Shown here piece after piece: positions 22,977-34,390 of a DNA stretch of 64,000 nt. The notes under the pieces were generated by a model. The model was not told the origin of the DNA and ran no database searches. It worked only from the letters and a program-made list of their open reading frames with translations. The stretch covers positions 16,556,501-16,620,500 of the forward strand of contig OY987226.1 in NCBI GenBank assembly GCA_963920705.1. The letters are read 5' to 3'. Numbering within the stretch: position 1 is the first letter of the stretch; each line of letters opens with the position of its first letter. Source of the DNA: Odiellus spinosus (Eukaryota > Arthropoda > Arachnida > Opiliones > Phalangiidae). Both the position numbers and the translations under genes were made by a program.

Positions 22977-23232
22977 GATAGATTCAATGTTTTAATATTT
23001 GGTCCAATTTAAATATCTGAAAAGAGTATTAATTAGGAATTTAGGATTGGCTTGAAATATTTAATCGCGATTTTTTTTTAATCAAAATAATTCATGCATT
23101 AATCAAAATAAGACGAATCCTTTAATCAAAATTAGGGAAATTATTAAATCAAAACAACAATTATTACATATGTAGCGTTCAATAATTATGATATCGGGAC
23201 ACATTTTTTCTATATACTGATAGGAACTTAAA

Positions 23233-26006
23233 TTAAAATTTCGGTTTCTGGTTTTTTGATGTATTCCAATTCCAACAAGCGGCCTCTTGGAAATACCATT
23301 TTAGCAGGTCCGGATGTTTCTTGACGGTACTAGCATCTCGGGTCCTTTTATTGATAATAAACGAACAAGCCCCGCACACTGATTCGTTCAAATCAAAGTT
23401 CGGCTTTACGTAATAATATTTCGTCCATTTTAAAAATTTTCGATACAATTTGAAATTATTTCCCACTACTTTTAGATAATCGCCTAATTGTTTCGGTGAT
23501 TCGAAATCGAGGGCGTTTATGTAAGAGTCTTTGGGGGCGAATTTGTCGTAATCCGCCCCTCCAAGGACCACTGGTACCATCCCGTAAAGCAAAGGAAGAT
23601 AAAATTTCTCCGTGACGTAATCTTGGCACAAAGAGTTCTCGAAAGAGAGATAAAATTTGTATTTTGTCGCCAAACTCGCGTAACACACATCACGATGAAT
23701 TTGTTTGTTACATAACGGCGTCCATCGATTGGTGCAAGCCCCGAAAATATCCACGTTAACACTCTGGTGCATATCTCGAACGTATAATTGTCTTTTGGAA
23801 GACGCTTCGCAATTACTGACCAGCCACGCCACCAAGGATTTATTTAGGAATTTTTCTCGGCTGAGAGTTTCGATTAGGGGAGGCGGTACTGTGGGGAAAG
23901 TGTTATTTATGTTAACCCCACCATCTTTACGCGAGGGATTGATCACTCAGCACTCTAGTCGGTGTACAAGATTGTAGCTTTGACTGTACTAAAGTGATTA
24001 CGTAACGGACTACGTATTTAGTATTGCCAAAGGCTGTAATCATTTACATAAATGCGTAGTCGGTGTACAGATTTTATGGAAGTGATTAACTTAATCCTCG
24101 TCCTTATGGAGGAATATAGGTTTAGGTTTAAAGTATGTGTAAATGAACATTTCTAGCGGGAAAACCGAGGGGGCAGACACTCGCGAACTCAGGTGTACAA
24201 AATTTTTGAACTCTTTGCACTATCAAAACTGAACTCAGAGTTCATAAGAGTTCGAACTCAATGCACTGTCAAAGCTGAACTCAGTGAACTTAGGTGTACA
24301 GCGAATTCAAGAGTGTCTGACCCCTCGGGGGAAACTGCGTAGATGGTATTATAAATAATTAATTTAATTGTAATACCGATAAAACTACCACATTCCAAAA
24401 CCAAAAATCAACCATGCTTCTAATTAGATGGGGTGGCATAGATTGTATAATTAACATCATTTGCGAATGGGGATAAATGAAGATTGTAGTCAAGGATTTC
24501 TTAACTTAATGACGAAACGTACTGCTGAGAAATAATTATATATATCATATTTTTATCCCCTTCTAGGTAGAATACTAATATTTATCAATGCGGTAATTCT
24601 CTCAGAATTCATACTTTAAGATTAATATTTTAAAATTGAATAATTTTTATATATAAGTTATTGAGGCTATAATTCTGCTCTGGTGATGTAAATTACCTTG
24701 GTCGAGCGTGGATCCATTTTCTCTGGGTTTGATTCTTCCATAAGGAGCGTAGATATCGGAATTTAATCTGTAGCTCAAGGTGGCATCAATCAGCGAACTT
24801 AAATTAGAAACTCTATTTGTTGGCGTGTTCATTGGAGATTCGAAGTTAATTAAAATCCAAGTTTGATTCTTAGCTGCGAATATGAAAAGAAGAAAATTCG
24901 GATTCAAATTTCTTTTGGTATTAACAAAGTTGATAAATTATTCCCAAAAAAGTACTTAACGTCCATGCAGTAGCTTATGTCTCTAAGCATCTTAAACTGT
25001 GTCGTAAGAGAACTGATTGATTTCAGATACTCTATAGTAATCGCCCCTCATCCCACCCCGCTTCCGACGCCCCTGTAAACATGTCCTATCCAGGGCTATC
25101 AACAGTGGACCCCCATCTTAATAGATAAAGATGAATAAGAAAACTTAGCGTTCATAATCGTCCTCTAACGGCAAACAGTGGCAAAAGTAGGAACTATATT
25201 TTGTTAGCTACTACTTTTCCCACCGTTTGTCCTTAGAGGACTCTTATGAATGCCAAGTTTTGTTATTTGAATAATCATAAAGATAATTTTGAAATATCTT
25301 GACCGTCCCTTTTTTTTTCTACGGAATTTGTAACTTTGAGAAAACAACTAATTTCATTTTTATTTTGAGAAAATTGTTAGTGAATTGGGGGGGGGGGCTT
25401 CTTGGACTATCTACATTTGTCTACAAAGACATTAAACTTACGTTTAAGAAGCGGTAAATCGTTAGGATTAACATTTCTCCAATGAAATAGGACAGCATCC
25501 GCGGTTCGGGCGAGGCTTCTATTAGTCGTCACGTGACACCTACACCGTTTAATCAGTGGACAAGTTTCGGAGGAGAACCAACTCCAATTACTAAAGAACG
25601 GAGTCCAAGCGAGTAACGTGATTTGGCCATTTTTAATCGTTCGAGCCGAGTGTTTTGACTGGTCAATCTCCAGCATTAAATCTAATTCCGAGGGAAAATA
25701 ATTAAACTAATTATCAGGTTTTTCTCTTCAATTTATTCCCCCAGCCCCTCGGTTTAACTCAAATTGGAACAGTGTTTTTCGAAATAGGCCTAAATATAGG
25801 CCTATATTTAAGATAAATCCTCATTTAAATACAAAATTCTGAAAACCATAAAACATACCTTCCATAAAATCTAGTCTATCCCTTATGAGCGTTGACTTGT
25901 TCATCATGGAGTAAATGAAAATAATAGGAACAGTTAACAACACCAATGAAATATAAACGTTTCTCGTTTTGAACCACGAACTACGATTTTCCGAATCACT
26001 TGTCAT
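23233..26006 (-). CDS. Alpha-1,3-fucosyltransferase (GT10), gene C, four exons
   Basis: Exons on the minus strand: 26006-25859, 25681-25442, 24873-24697 and 23945-23233. All introns are GT-AG in phase 1, and the joined frame is 1278 nt, 425 residues plus stop. A 16-residue cytosolic tail is followed by a membrane anchor (about 17-35), a stem and the GT10 domain: NFESP (139-143), SYRLNSDI (163-170), VDIFG (253-257), YLSFENS (287-293), DYVTEKF (297-303), GGADYDK, SYINALDF and a C-terminal CGAC in place of CDLC. It should be a Golgi GDP-fucose:glycan alpha-1,3-fucosyltransferase. It differs from A and B in three ways: the last intron is absent, so the catalytic C-terminus is one 713-nt exon; exon 4 begins with a longer linker (about 189-222); and the usual D in YRxDSDI is N. 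The exon 4 acceptor (GAG before 23945) has a poor pyrimidine tract, so that boundary is the least certain. Confidence 0.87.
23955..24085. repeat. Short dispersed repeat beside the exon 4 acceptor of gene C
   Basis: TAGTCGGTGTACA occurs at about 23957 and again at about 24053, around a core GTATTTAGTATTGCCAAAGG. A related core, GTATTTAGTATTGGTCAAGG, is at 9069-9088 in intron 2 of gene A, and TACACCGACTACGCG recurs (inverted) near 30053. Confidence 0.5.
24165..24338. mobile_element. Small MITE in intron 3 of gene C
   Basis: The ends are inverted copies of CCGAGGGG.CAGACACTC, and the interior is a run of GAACTCA words and their complements that would fold on itself. No other copy was noticed in the window. 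Confidence 0.6.
25127..25270. mobile_element. Hairpin MITE, family G, intron 2 of gene C
   Basis: The left arm AAGATGAATAAGAAAAC..TTCATAATCGTCCTCTAACGG pairs with the right arm TAGAGGACTCTTATGAATGC..AAGTTTTGTTATTTGAAT. It is homologous to 14139-14325 in gene B. Its ends are less intact. Confidence 0.65.
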
Positions 26007-27627
26007 TATTTATTTACTAATATCGTACTAAAATAAATCCGGCATTGGCACTGGTTTTAAAAACCCACGCGTTAAAATCACCGATTTGTTTAAATATATT
26101 TGATTTAGGCTTCAAGTTAAGCCTAGTTTTATATACATTGGGAAAAGCGCGGGAAATGTTTTCCATATTTTTTTACGCTGGCGCGTGCTCAGCCGCCGAT
26201 CTCGCGCGCGGAATTAATTCCCGTCGAAATCGGATATAATAAATTTGTAACTTCATACTTGAACGTAAACGCAGTTTTTTCTAATGATGAAAAGAAAACT
26301 TCGACCTCGTTGTGGGCGTTTTGCCTTTGATCACTGAACAAGGCCTGGTGTAATTGAATTTTTAAGCCCCCCTTTTAATATTGCGTTTTATTCGGTCTTG
26401 TCTTCTGAACGGATACGTCGAATTGCATTTTGTTGTTTTCAAGCGGTGATTACTAAACTACTTCTATTCATAATGAGGTTAAACATTGTATGTCGAGCCG
26501 CCTCGTCTCTATACAGCTGTCGTTTGAAAATCGCGTCTAACCGAAGTCTAGTTTGCTGTCGTTATGGTTCAAATAGTTTAGACTCAAGGAATAGTCCACG
26601 ATAAATAACGATGTAAATTTAACTAAAAATGAATTTAATTTAAAAAATATTAATATTTAAGATATATAGTACTAATTAAGTTTTAATCCTAAGCTACGTT
26701 ATCAAAATTTAATAAAATACCTCTAACCAGTACGTTGAGTTTTCTAGAATTTCATTCACATCGTGGTAGATAAGGCTAGGGCATCGCTCCTCTTAAACCT
26801 AATTTAAAACGTTTTGATGTTGTAATAACATGATCGCTTCTCACGTGATTGGTCGAAGACTTTTCAAACTTCGAGATGTCAAACTATCCCTTTATCTTTG
26901 TTAAGTCTACTGTCTGCGTATGGATTTCTAATGGAGAATTAGCCTTCACTTGTTTCTATTATAAGGACACAAGCTGAGGTGGCGGACCCAGATTAAAAAA
27001 ATTTACACTCACGTGGGGAATTACGTGGCAACCTTAGTGGCCAAAAAGATAAAGCAATCAACTAACCTCAATCAATCTCCCTATAAGGTTAAATTTCATG
27101 CTTGTGTCTCTTTAATTTTCTGCAGTCCGGAAAAAAAAGTCTGGTAGCGTAAACATCTCCAACTGGTGTCAAATGGCAAACCAAAATAATCAAAATTTTT
27201 AACCACTTAGATTTTCAAAAAAACATATATATTTAAATATAAACGATAGTAGAAAAGGAATATTATTATAAAGGAACATATATAGCTTTAAATCTAAGTT
27301 ACAAATCATTAATATCAAATTTGAACTTCGAAGCATTTTTTTCAGAATTAATGATTAAATTTATAATCTTGTAATGAAAATGCCTACGCTGATATAATTT
27401 AATTTCCGATAAAAGGTTGATATAAATACATTTATATAAATATATATAAGGCTAAAGTCCTGAAGCACGAAAAATAAAATCTGGTTTTTGAAATGAAGAC
27501 GAGACTGTAGACTATGTAATTTAATACCCTATTCAGAGGGAAGTTAACGGTTAATTCAGAAATCATGTTTTTTTGTGAACTTGATACTTAAAGACTAAGG
27601 CCCCTCAATATGAACTGTTTTCACTAT
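26007..27627. other. Upstream flank of gene C; no gene seen
   Basis: Includes a small CpG-rich patch at 26175-26230 (GGCGCGTGCTCAGCCG, CTCGCGCGCGG) about 170-220 bp upstream of the gene C start, a possible promoter-proximal element. The rest is AT-rich with no supported frame. Confidence 0.35.
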
Positions 27628-27890
27628 AGCTGCGTTCATACTAGTCCTTGGAATCGATTTAAACCGTTTCAAAACGTTTCTCTGGAGTCGTGTGAACAGG
27701 AAACCCTCTTTTCTCGAATCGATTTGATTCTATTACCAGAAACTGCTTCAGGAAGCAGTTTCATACCGATTCGGTTTCAACAACCGATAGATGAAGCTAC
27801 AATAAATCGATTTAATAAAGATAATGCGTGAACACGTGACGCTTAAAACGATTCCTGGCGATTTGAATATCGGCTTACCCGAAACTCTAC
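27628..27890. mobile_element. MITE family T, copy
   Basis: Starts AGCTGCGTTCATACTAGTCC, then GGAATCGATTTAAACCGTTT, CTTTTCTCGAATCGATTTGA, a GAAACTGCTTC/GAAGCAGTTTC junction, CCGATTCGGTTTCAACAACC and AAAGATAATGCGTGAACACG. It matches 48735-49025 in the same orientation. The right end is degenerate (GAAACTCTAC). Confidence 0.75.
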
Positions 27891-28430
27891 ATGTAAATTA
27901 AATAATGATCTGGTTATTTTTGTCATTGCTAGCTCGCATATAGTCAAATCAAAAATATCTACCGTGAACTACTACTTGAACCTTTATGTATCTGTTGACT
28001 CTCGAACAACAGTCAGGAATACTATTTCATTTTAAAGTATTTTATTGTACATTGTGTTTTTATATTTATGACGTCCTATTCAATAAATTTAAAAATTCGG
28101 GCAAAGATATAAAAAAAACATATTTCATTGTTATTCTTTGTTAAAAAAACTAAATGCCAGGATGTTCTGACGTTTATGACACCCGATGGTATTTAAGGAA
28201 TACTGTCACACGCTTTTGAAAACTACATTTTTTATTTTAAAGGGAGGGTGAAGAGGAAAATCAAGTTAAATAAGGATTGTTCGCGTATTAGATCATTCGA
28301 GAGAAGTCTCTGAATTGTACAAAAAATCAGAAAAGATTAAAAACAAAACCTATGACTGATCAAGACTCACCCAGCACGCGAAACGCTCTGTTGTAAGCAC
28401 GATCGTACTATAGAAAATATAGTTAAGCAA
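27891..28430. other. No gene seen
   Basis: AT-rich. A left end of the M2-type repeat (TTAAAGGGAGGGTGAAGAGG) is at about 28239-28258 with no right end nearby. Confidence 0.35.
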
Positions 28431-29519
28431 AGGTTTATCACTTAATTCCATAAAAGTAAATAACGATCCGTAGCTTAATACTATCAGCAAATATCCAGTT
28501 TTAAGTAATAGCCCATCACTTAAAACTAGCCAAAAACGTCACCATCCCTGTCTGGTTCGAGTGGTTTCAGGGTTGGCAATTAGCCGGCTAAAACTAGTTT
28601 TTGCTGGTTTTAACCGGCCAAAACGGAAAAAACCGGCTAAAAGTGGCAAAAACTACCAATCAAGGGTAGAATACTATTAAAGGAAGTTAAACTGTACTTA
28701 GGACGTGTTGACTTTCATGTAAAGTACTAGCTGTTACTATCTGAAATTAGTAGACAGGTTTTTAGAGGTGGGAAGCCTTTCATAAAGCAGTTGAGAAATA
28801 TTGGAAAAAAAAAGTTTTCCAAAACACTTGAAAACGAGCTAAAGAATGGAAACATGATAAAGATATGTATGTGCTTGCTATTAGTTTTCTAACTGAAAAG
28901 TCCATCACCATGTGATTTCACTAGAGTGCAGGTCTCACTGAGAAGTCCCAAAGACTTTGGTAGCAATGTCAAGTAACAAAAACGCGCCAGTATAGGTTTG
29001 GCTTGACATTAAAAACGAGAGGTCAAGGTTTTGAGTTCGAGATATTTTTCATGCTTATTTTATTCCCAATATTGGACATTTTTCAGCTTTATTTCTTTAT
29101 TTCTTTTTTTTTTTTAAATCAAAAAAGCCACTTGTAGTGGAAAAAACCGCGGCAAAATCAGTTTTGACCATAGGTTTTAACCTGGTTAAAACTAGGCGGA
29201 AAAAACCGCGGCAAAAACTAGTTTTTGCCACCCCGGTTTTAACCTGGAAAAAATCGCGGTTTTTTCCTGGCAAAAACTTGCCAATCCTGAGTGGTTTGGC
29301 TTCTTCCTCGATATTTTGATTCGGGAGAGTGGGACGGCTATATTGTCTTCCCTCCTAACTCCGAAATTTCTCCAAAGAGTGGCGCTTCCGATATCACTAT
29401 TTACACTGACTGCGGCCGCTAGATTGTCTCGAATCAGAATCTGCTGGTACATTTACCTGGACCTTTGCTGATTGTATTAAGCCACGGGGCGTTGTTTACT
29501 TTTATGGAATAAAGTGATA
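28431..29519. mobile_element. Palindromic element, family P, interrupted by a hAT insertion
   Basis: The left end (TTCCATAAAAGTAAATAACG, GTAGCTTAATACTATCAGC) is inverted at the right end (GCTGATTGTATTAAGC, GTTTACTTTTATGGAA). Removing the nested insertion 28568-29289 and one target copy restores a continuous sequence that matches the inverted 60587-59860 copy across the join (GCTCGAGTGATTTGG there, TTCGAGTGGTTTGG here). Confidence 0.8.
28568..29289. mobile_element. Non-autonomous hAT-like element, 722 bp, TSD AGTGGTTT
   Basis: Starts CAGGGTTGGCAATTAGCCGG and ends TTGCCAATCCTG. It is flanked by the identical octamer AGTGGTTT at 28560-28567 and 29290-29297. The subterminal parts are rich in GGTTTTAACC, AAACTAGTTTTTGC and CCGCGGCAAAA palindromic words. 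CAG/CTG ends plus an 8-bp duplication assign it to hAT. No transposase frame is present. Confidence 0.9.
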
Positions 29520-29587
29520 GACTTTTGGTAAAAGGAATAGAAATTGCAGCCTTGCCTACAGTGCAATATTTTTAGGATAGGTTTAAT

Positions 29588-29745
29588 CGAGCTCAAACTG
29601 GGGTATCTCAACTTCCGGTAGCTCTTACATTCGCACCAAATGACCGATCAGGAATATAGAAGCCTTATAAACACAAAGACTAAATAATATAGATAGTCTT
29701 TAGCGTTGCACTGATTTCCGGAAGTTGAATATACCCAGTTTGAAA
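29588..29745. mobile_element. Small palindromic MITE
   Basis: TCAAACTGGGGTATCTCAAC plus TTCCGG at the left is inverted as CCGGAAGTTGAATATACCCA plus GTTTGAA at the right. About 155 bp, no coding capacity. Confidence 0.65.
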
Positions 29746-30190
29746 TGCGACAGCTACCGTGTAAAGCTCCCAATTCCTTTCACCGTATTTTCTATGATTG
29801 TACAATTGTGCTCGAGGAAAATAATAAACAACGAGGTTTAGCGCGACTCAAAGAGTTTGCTGCAATTCAGGTGTCGCGGGTATTTTTATTGAGCCAAAGG
29901 CGTATTTGGTTAGTCAGAGGTTTTATTTTGATCATATACCAAAAAGGTTTCCGAATTTTTTTTGTACAATTCAGATAATTTTTCGGAGTGTTTTATTACG
30001 TAAACAAGTCTTATTTTAGAATAACTTTGCTTAATTACTTAGGTAAAATCTTTACACCGACTACGCGATTAATGACGTAACTGACTAAAGCTTATGATAA
30101 GGGGGTCATGATCATCCCTTGAGTTTCGTTTAATTATATTTATGAATTATTCCAGTTTTCAAATTTTACTAGTTATTCCGTTTTCTGAGT
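29746..30190. other. No gene seen
   Basis: An open stretch at 29745-29978 has no recognisable domain. Otherwise AT-rich DNA. Confidence 0.3.
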
Positions 30191-30296
30191 TAAGGCGGAT
30201 GCACACAGATCTATTTTCACGCTCGTGCGCTCATAGAAGTACCATTAGCGCGCGAGCGTGAAACGCTTGAAAATAAGTCTGTGTGAATCCGGTGTA
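30191..30296. mobile_element. Short GC-rich hairpin MITE, family H, copy 3
   Basis: Starts TAAGGCGGATGCACACAGAT and ends AATAAGTCTGTGTGAATCCG. The loop CATAGAAGTACCATTAGCGC is identical to copy 1 at 4801, in the same orientation. Confidence 0.75.
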
Positions 30297-30505
30297 TTTT
30301 AGGATCAGTCCCATTTAAAATCACAGTAAAAGCGAGGGGGGTTGTAGGCCTAGTGAATTCTGAAGAACGACGTTCGCTTGGTTCACTTTGAAGGGACTTA
30401 GAAACAGTTTTTAGTTTTACATTATACTACAGTTACAGTAACTAGATCGTGGGATATGAAACGAAGTCATTCGTGTGAAATTAAAATTGAATCGGTAGCG
30501 AATTA

Positions 30506-30569
30506 GATAGAAAATTAAATTGTTAATCATAGAACAATTGTTCTATGATTAACAATTTAATTTTCTATC
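30506..30569. repeat. Perfect 64-bp palindrome without spacer
   Basis: The two 32-bp halves, meeting at AGAACA|ATTGTTCT around 30537/30538, are exact reverse complements; pairing breaks at 30505 and 30570. It consists mainly of AT-rich sequence (ATTAAATTGTTAATC). Confidence 0.9.
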
Positions 30570-30744
30570 AATTAAAAAAAAATGAAAATTCAATGATTCA
30601 AAGCTAATTCCTGGCAATTTCACGCGTTTTACTTTTTCGGAAAATTAACAACACTGTTTTTAACTGACATTCTGTGTTGAAATTCGCGACTTTTTTTTTT
30701 TTGCATATTTTGAAGCCTAAAACATAAATGGAACAAAACTAACG

Positions 30745-31085
30745 CCATATACTCTCGTTCCCGTGGAAGCCGCAATAATGTTTTTATTTCTATGAAGCTT
30801 GACATTGTTTATCAATTCGTCTTACCCAAGGAGGAGTAGGTTAGTACAAAAGTATAGAAAAGGTGGTAAATGAGCAACCCCTTGAAAGTGGCCCTTGAAC
30901 TCCATAATCTCGTTCCCGAGGAGTCCGCGATGGAAAGGTCCTAAAGGCAAACTCTCCCCTCCTAATATGTTTGAATACTGGCCCTTGAATTCTCTATACT
31001 CTCGTTCCCGAAGGTTCCGAAATGACTATTTTATTTCAATGATGTTTAACATTGTGTATCAAGTCGCCTTACCCAAGGAGGTTGA
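30745..31085. repeat. Imperfect tandem duplication, ~253-bp period
   Basis: ACTCTCGTTCCCG.., TTTATTTC.ATGA, TTGT.TATCAA.TCG and CTTACCCAAGGAGG occur near 30750-30835 and again near 31003-31082. A third partial CTCGTTCCCGAGGAGTCCGC is at about 30908. No gene is supported. Confidence 0.65.
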
Positions 31086-32044
31086 GTGCAAATCTAACAA
31101 CCGATAAAATTATGATCCTGTATAGCGAAAAGAAAGCCTTTATCGGTTCATTGGCTCAATCACCGATTTTAACTTAACGCTAACTTTGATTAAAAAAGAG
31201 CCATCGATCCCGCCTAAATTAAATATTACGGTCGAGAAATAAAAACACAAATATGGTCCCTTCGCCGAGACTTTAAAATGGAACAACGGCGACTAAGGAA
31301 CGGTACGTCGCGTGTTATATAGATTTCCCCAAGTTGGTGTCACTCGCGTACGAATGTAGTTACCTTCGGTATAGCGCCATCCTAATTATAATAACTGAAA
31401 TTTTTTCAATTTTGGTTGGAAAATTATTAAATTCATTTAATTATAGCTGATACTTAATAATTAGTTGCCGTAAGATGAGAATCAGTTTTTGAACACCATT
31501 GATAATATTTTTACGAATTGAGTTTGGGATTTATTTAATTTTATTTAATAATTAATAATTAGATCAATCTGTATTTAATTTTTATAGTCACGGATTGAAA
31601 ATTAATATTTTCATTTATGTGTGACCGTTATTTGAACACTAGAGGTCACTTCAAATCAGTATAAACAAATCGATATACGGTATGCCCAAATTTATACCCG
31701 TTTCAAACATCCCTTCTATTTATCTTGGATTAAAGGGAAAATGTTTTTTCAATCCATTCCTTACCTTTTAAAAAGTTTTTTATTAGCTAGTCAAACGCTA
31801 TTAATTTATTATGTCCGTACGTGCGTACTACCGTAACCTTTTTCCAGAAGTTTCTAGAAGGTTCCAGAAAAGTATGAAGAGGTCTAGAAAATTCCGGAAA
31901 ATATAAGAAAAGTCTAGAAAATTCAGGACGTTTCTGCAAAATTTCTATTCAAAATATTGCGTTATATATGTCCCGTGATTTTTCATGGGTTTTTGCTAGT
32001 AAAATAATAATTACAAATAAATATTAATTCAGTCATGAGACCTT
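31086..32044. other. No gene seen
   Basis: AT-rich. Near 31848-31935 there is a run of short CTAGAA/TTCCAGAA words (heat-shock-element-like GAA..TTC pairs), probably simple-sequence decay. Confidence 0.3.
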
Positions 32045-32290
32045 TCGGGCCTTGTCATTTAAATTGATCTCGCTCTAAACTCGCAAATTTAATCTACATA
32101 AATTGAAAAAAATTCGCGAGGCTGTTTTTACATACTTGTGACGTCGGTTTTACTTTTTATTTGAATGTGCTCCCATAGAATAACAAAATTGGCTTTCCCA
32201 ATGACGAAAAATCTTCTAATTTGGTCAAAAATTGTCCAAATTGGAAAATTCCTTCTGAATTATACAAAATAGAATTTAGACCAAATGAAA
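32045..32290. repeat. Dispersed repeat shared with intron 4 of gene B
   Basis: Homologous to 12440-12680: GCTCTAAACTCGCAAATTTA, GAGGCTGTTTTTA, TTGTGACGTCGGTTTTACTT, CCCATAGAATAA and AATTTGGTCAAAAATT in the same order. Confidence 0.55.
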
Positions 32291-33650
32291 CAATTAACCT
32301 TAATTCAACAAAAGATGAACAGTGGTATTTTTAATTTTTTTCCACTTTTGTTGAATTTGATTCGATTCTTGGCAAACAAATTTTTTTTTATTGAAAACGC
32401 GCCTTAAGGATGACGTAGTATTGAGGGGAATTTTTATTTTAAACAAATTTCGAAGATGTGATTTTAATTTATTTATTTTTACTGTCACTGTAATTTTAAT
32501 ACGGCATATGTATATATATGTATTGAATCAGTTTTTAACTATTTTTTTTCCCCGGAAAATGCTATTTTATTACATTTAAAACTCGTGAAAATTCAGGACA
32601 GCCACATTTTAATTATTTAATTAGAGAATTTAATCGAGAAGTTGTAGTGAGAATTAACGCCTACGCTTGTACGTACTTAGAACTACAATTCATCAGTCAC
32701 GTGATAGATTCTAGTAAAGGTAGATACGGTTTCTCAAACTCACTATTGCTAATTAACATAATAACTATAATTATTGTAGCTAATAGTTATAGCCTAAAAT
32801 CCTAATTTAAACTAGAATGTTCGCGATAATAAATTATTATTCTACATTAAGAAAGACTGAGCTTTCGAATGCTGATGGAACTGAGTTGAACCGCGCGAAA
32901 CTTGGCTGTTAAAAACTCGAAAAAATGGAATAAAAATGTCACATAACCACTAGCTTGAAAATAAATTACATTAAACAGTACAAAGGGCGCAAAGAAAAAG
33001 CACGGCTGTAGGAGGGTAGGGAGAGGGGAAAGCTAGGGAAGTGACTTCTGTGTGTATATTGAAGAAATAACAGTGCAAAGGAGAATGCGCGATCATTCGG
33101 CAAAAAGGCACAGCGCGCTAGTTCGATGGAAACAGAAGATTTTCATTCTCTTCGCTATATTCGGAAACGATTATCATTTGACACCGCTTTCAAAAGCGGT
33201 CAATACCTTTCTCCAACTAAGCTACTATTCCCAACCTTAAATTGATCAATTTTTTTTCGGGAAATCCACGAAGAATTCAGAATTGGATTAGAAGCCTTTT
33301 GCTATAAGTTAAATACTAATTTGACGCTTTCCCGGTTTCAGTTACGTTTATAAATTACAGACAAGTTTGAGGTCAAAACCAAATTTCTAAATATTCTGTA
33401 AAGGAAATCATTGTAGAATACCAAGTTTTCTCATAAATATCTGTAGAGCGTGTGAATATCAAACTTCTCTCAAATGTAATGTTATGGAAATTTCCAGTTT
33501 TATTTCATGTATTTGGAATTGATAAGTTAGCTCCAAATTTAGGGCTTGCCAACCCAACTAATATCTCAAAGATAACATCGAAGTTTCAAACTAAATTTCA
33601 AAGATAATATTAAAGTTTCATATTACTTTCAGATCTGAGATTGTAATTTC
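32291..33650. other. No gene seen
   Basis: AT-rich DNA with no supported frame. The last ~200 bp grade into the 31-bp minisatellite (AATTTCAAAGATTACATTG words). Confidence 0.3.
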
Positions 33651-34390
33651 AAAGATTACATTGTAATTTCGAACTTTTCTCAAATGCAGCATTGCAATTA
33701 TAAACTTCTCTCAAGTGTAGCAAATATAATTACAAACTTCTCTCAAATGTAGCAAATATAATTACAAACTTCTCTCAAATGTAGCATTATAATTTATAAG
33801 TTCAAATACAGCCTTGTGATTTCAAACTTCTCTCAAATACAGCATTGCAATTACAAACCTCTCTCAAATGCAGCTTTGTAATTTCAAACTCCCCTCAAAT
33901 GCAGCATTGTGATTTCAAACTTCTCTCAAATACAGCATTGCAATTACAAACCTCTCTCAAATGCAGCTTTGTAATTTCAAACTCCCCTCAAATGCAGCAT
34001 TGTAATTTCAAACTTCTCCCAAATGCAGCATTGTAATTTCAAACTTCTCTCAAATGCAGCATTGTAATTTCAAACTCCCCTCAAATGCAGCATTGTAATT
34101 TCAAACTTCTCTCAAATGCAGCATTGTAATTTCAAACTTCTCTCAAATGCAGCATTGTAATTTCAAACTTCTCTCAAATGCAGCATCGTAATTTCAAACC
34201 CCCCTCAGTTGCAGCATTGTAATTGCAAACTTCTCTCAATTGCAGCATTGTAAATATTAAAATTATGTTCCATGGTAATGACTAATTAAAAGGTTTTATT
34301 TGAAAAAAGAACTGCTACTCCATGAAGTAGCAGTTCTTTTTTAAAATAAAACCTTTTAATGCAGCATTGTAATTTCAAACTTGTCTCAAC
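33651..34390. repeat. 31-bp minisatellite interrupted by a hairpin insertion
   Basis: About twenty units of a ~31-bp repeat with core TCTCTCAAATGCAGCATTGT followed by AATTTCAAAC. Early units are diverged; those from 33840 on are close copies. The array is broken at about 34256-34360, where unrelated sequence and a hairpin (34285-34360) lie, after which one more unit resumes with AATGCAGCATTGTAATTTC. Confidence 0.85.
34285..34360. repeat. Near-perfect hairpin inside the 31-bp array
   Basis: Arms of 35 bp beginning ATTAAAAGGTTTTATTT, with one mismatch and a 6-nt loop CCATGA, flanked by array sequence. The ends merge into the array at TTTTAATGCAGCATTG. Confidence 0.85.

Noticed and set aside
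33651..34390. CRISPR-like array
   Set aside because: Units are contiguous with no unique spacers, and the DNA is clearly from an animal nuclear genome.
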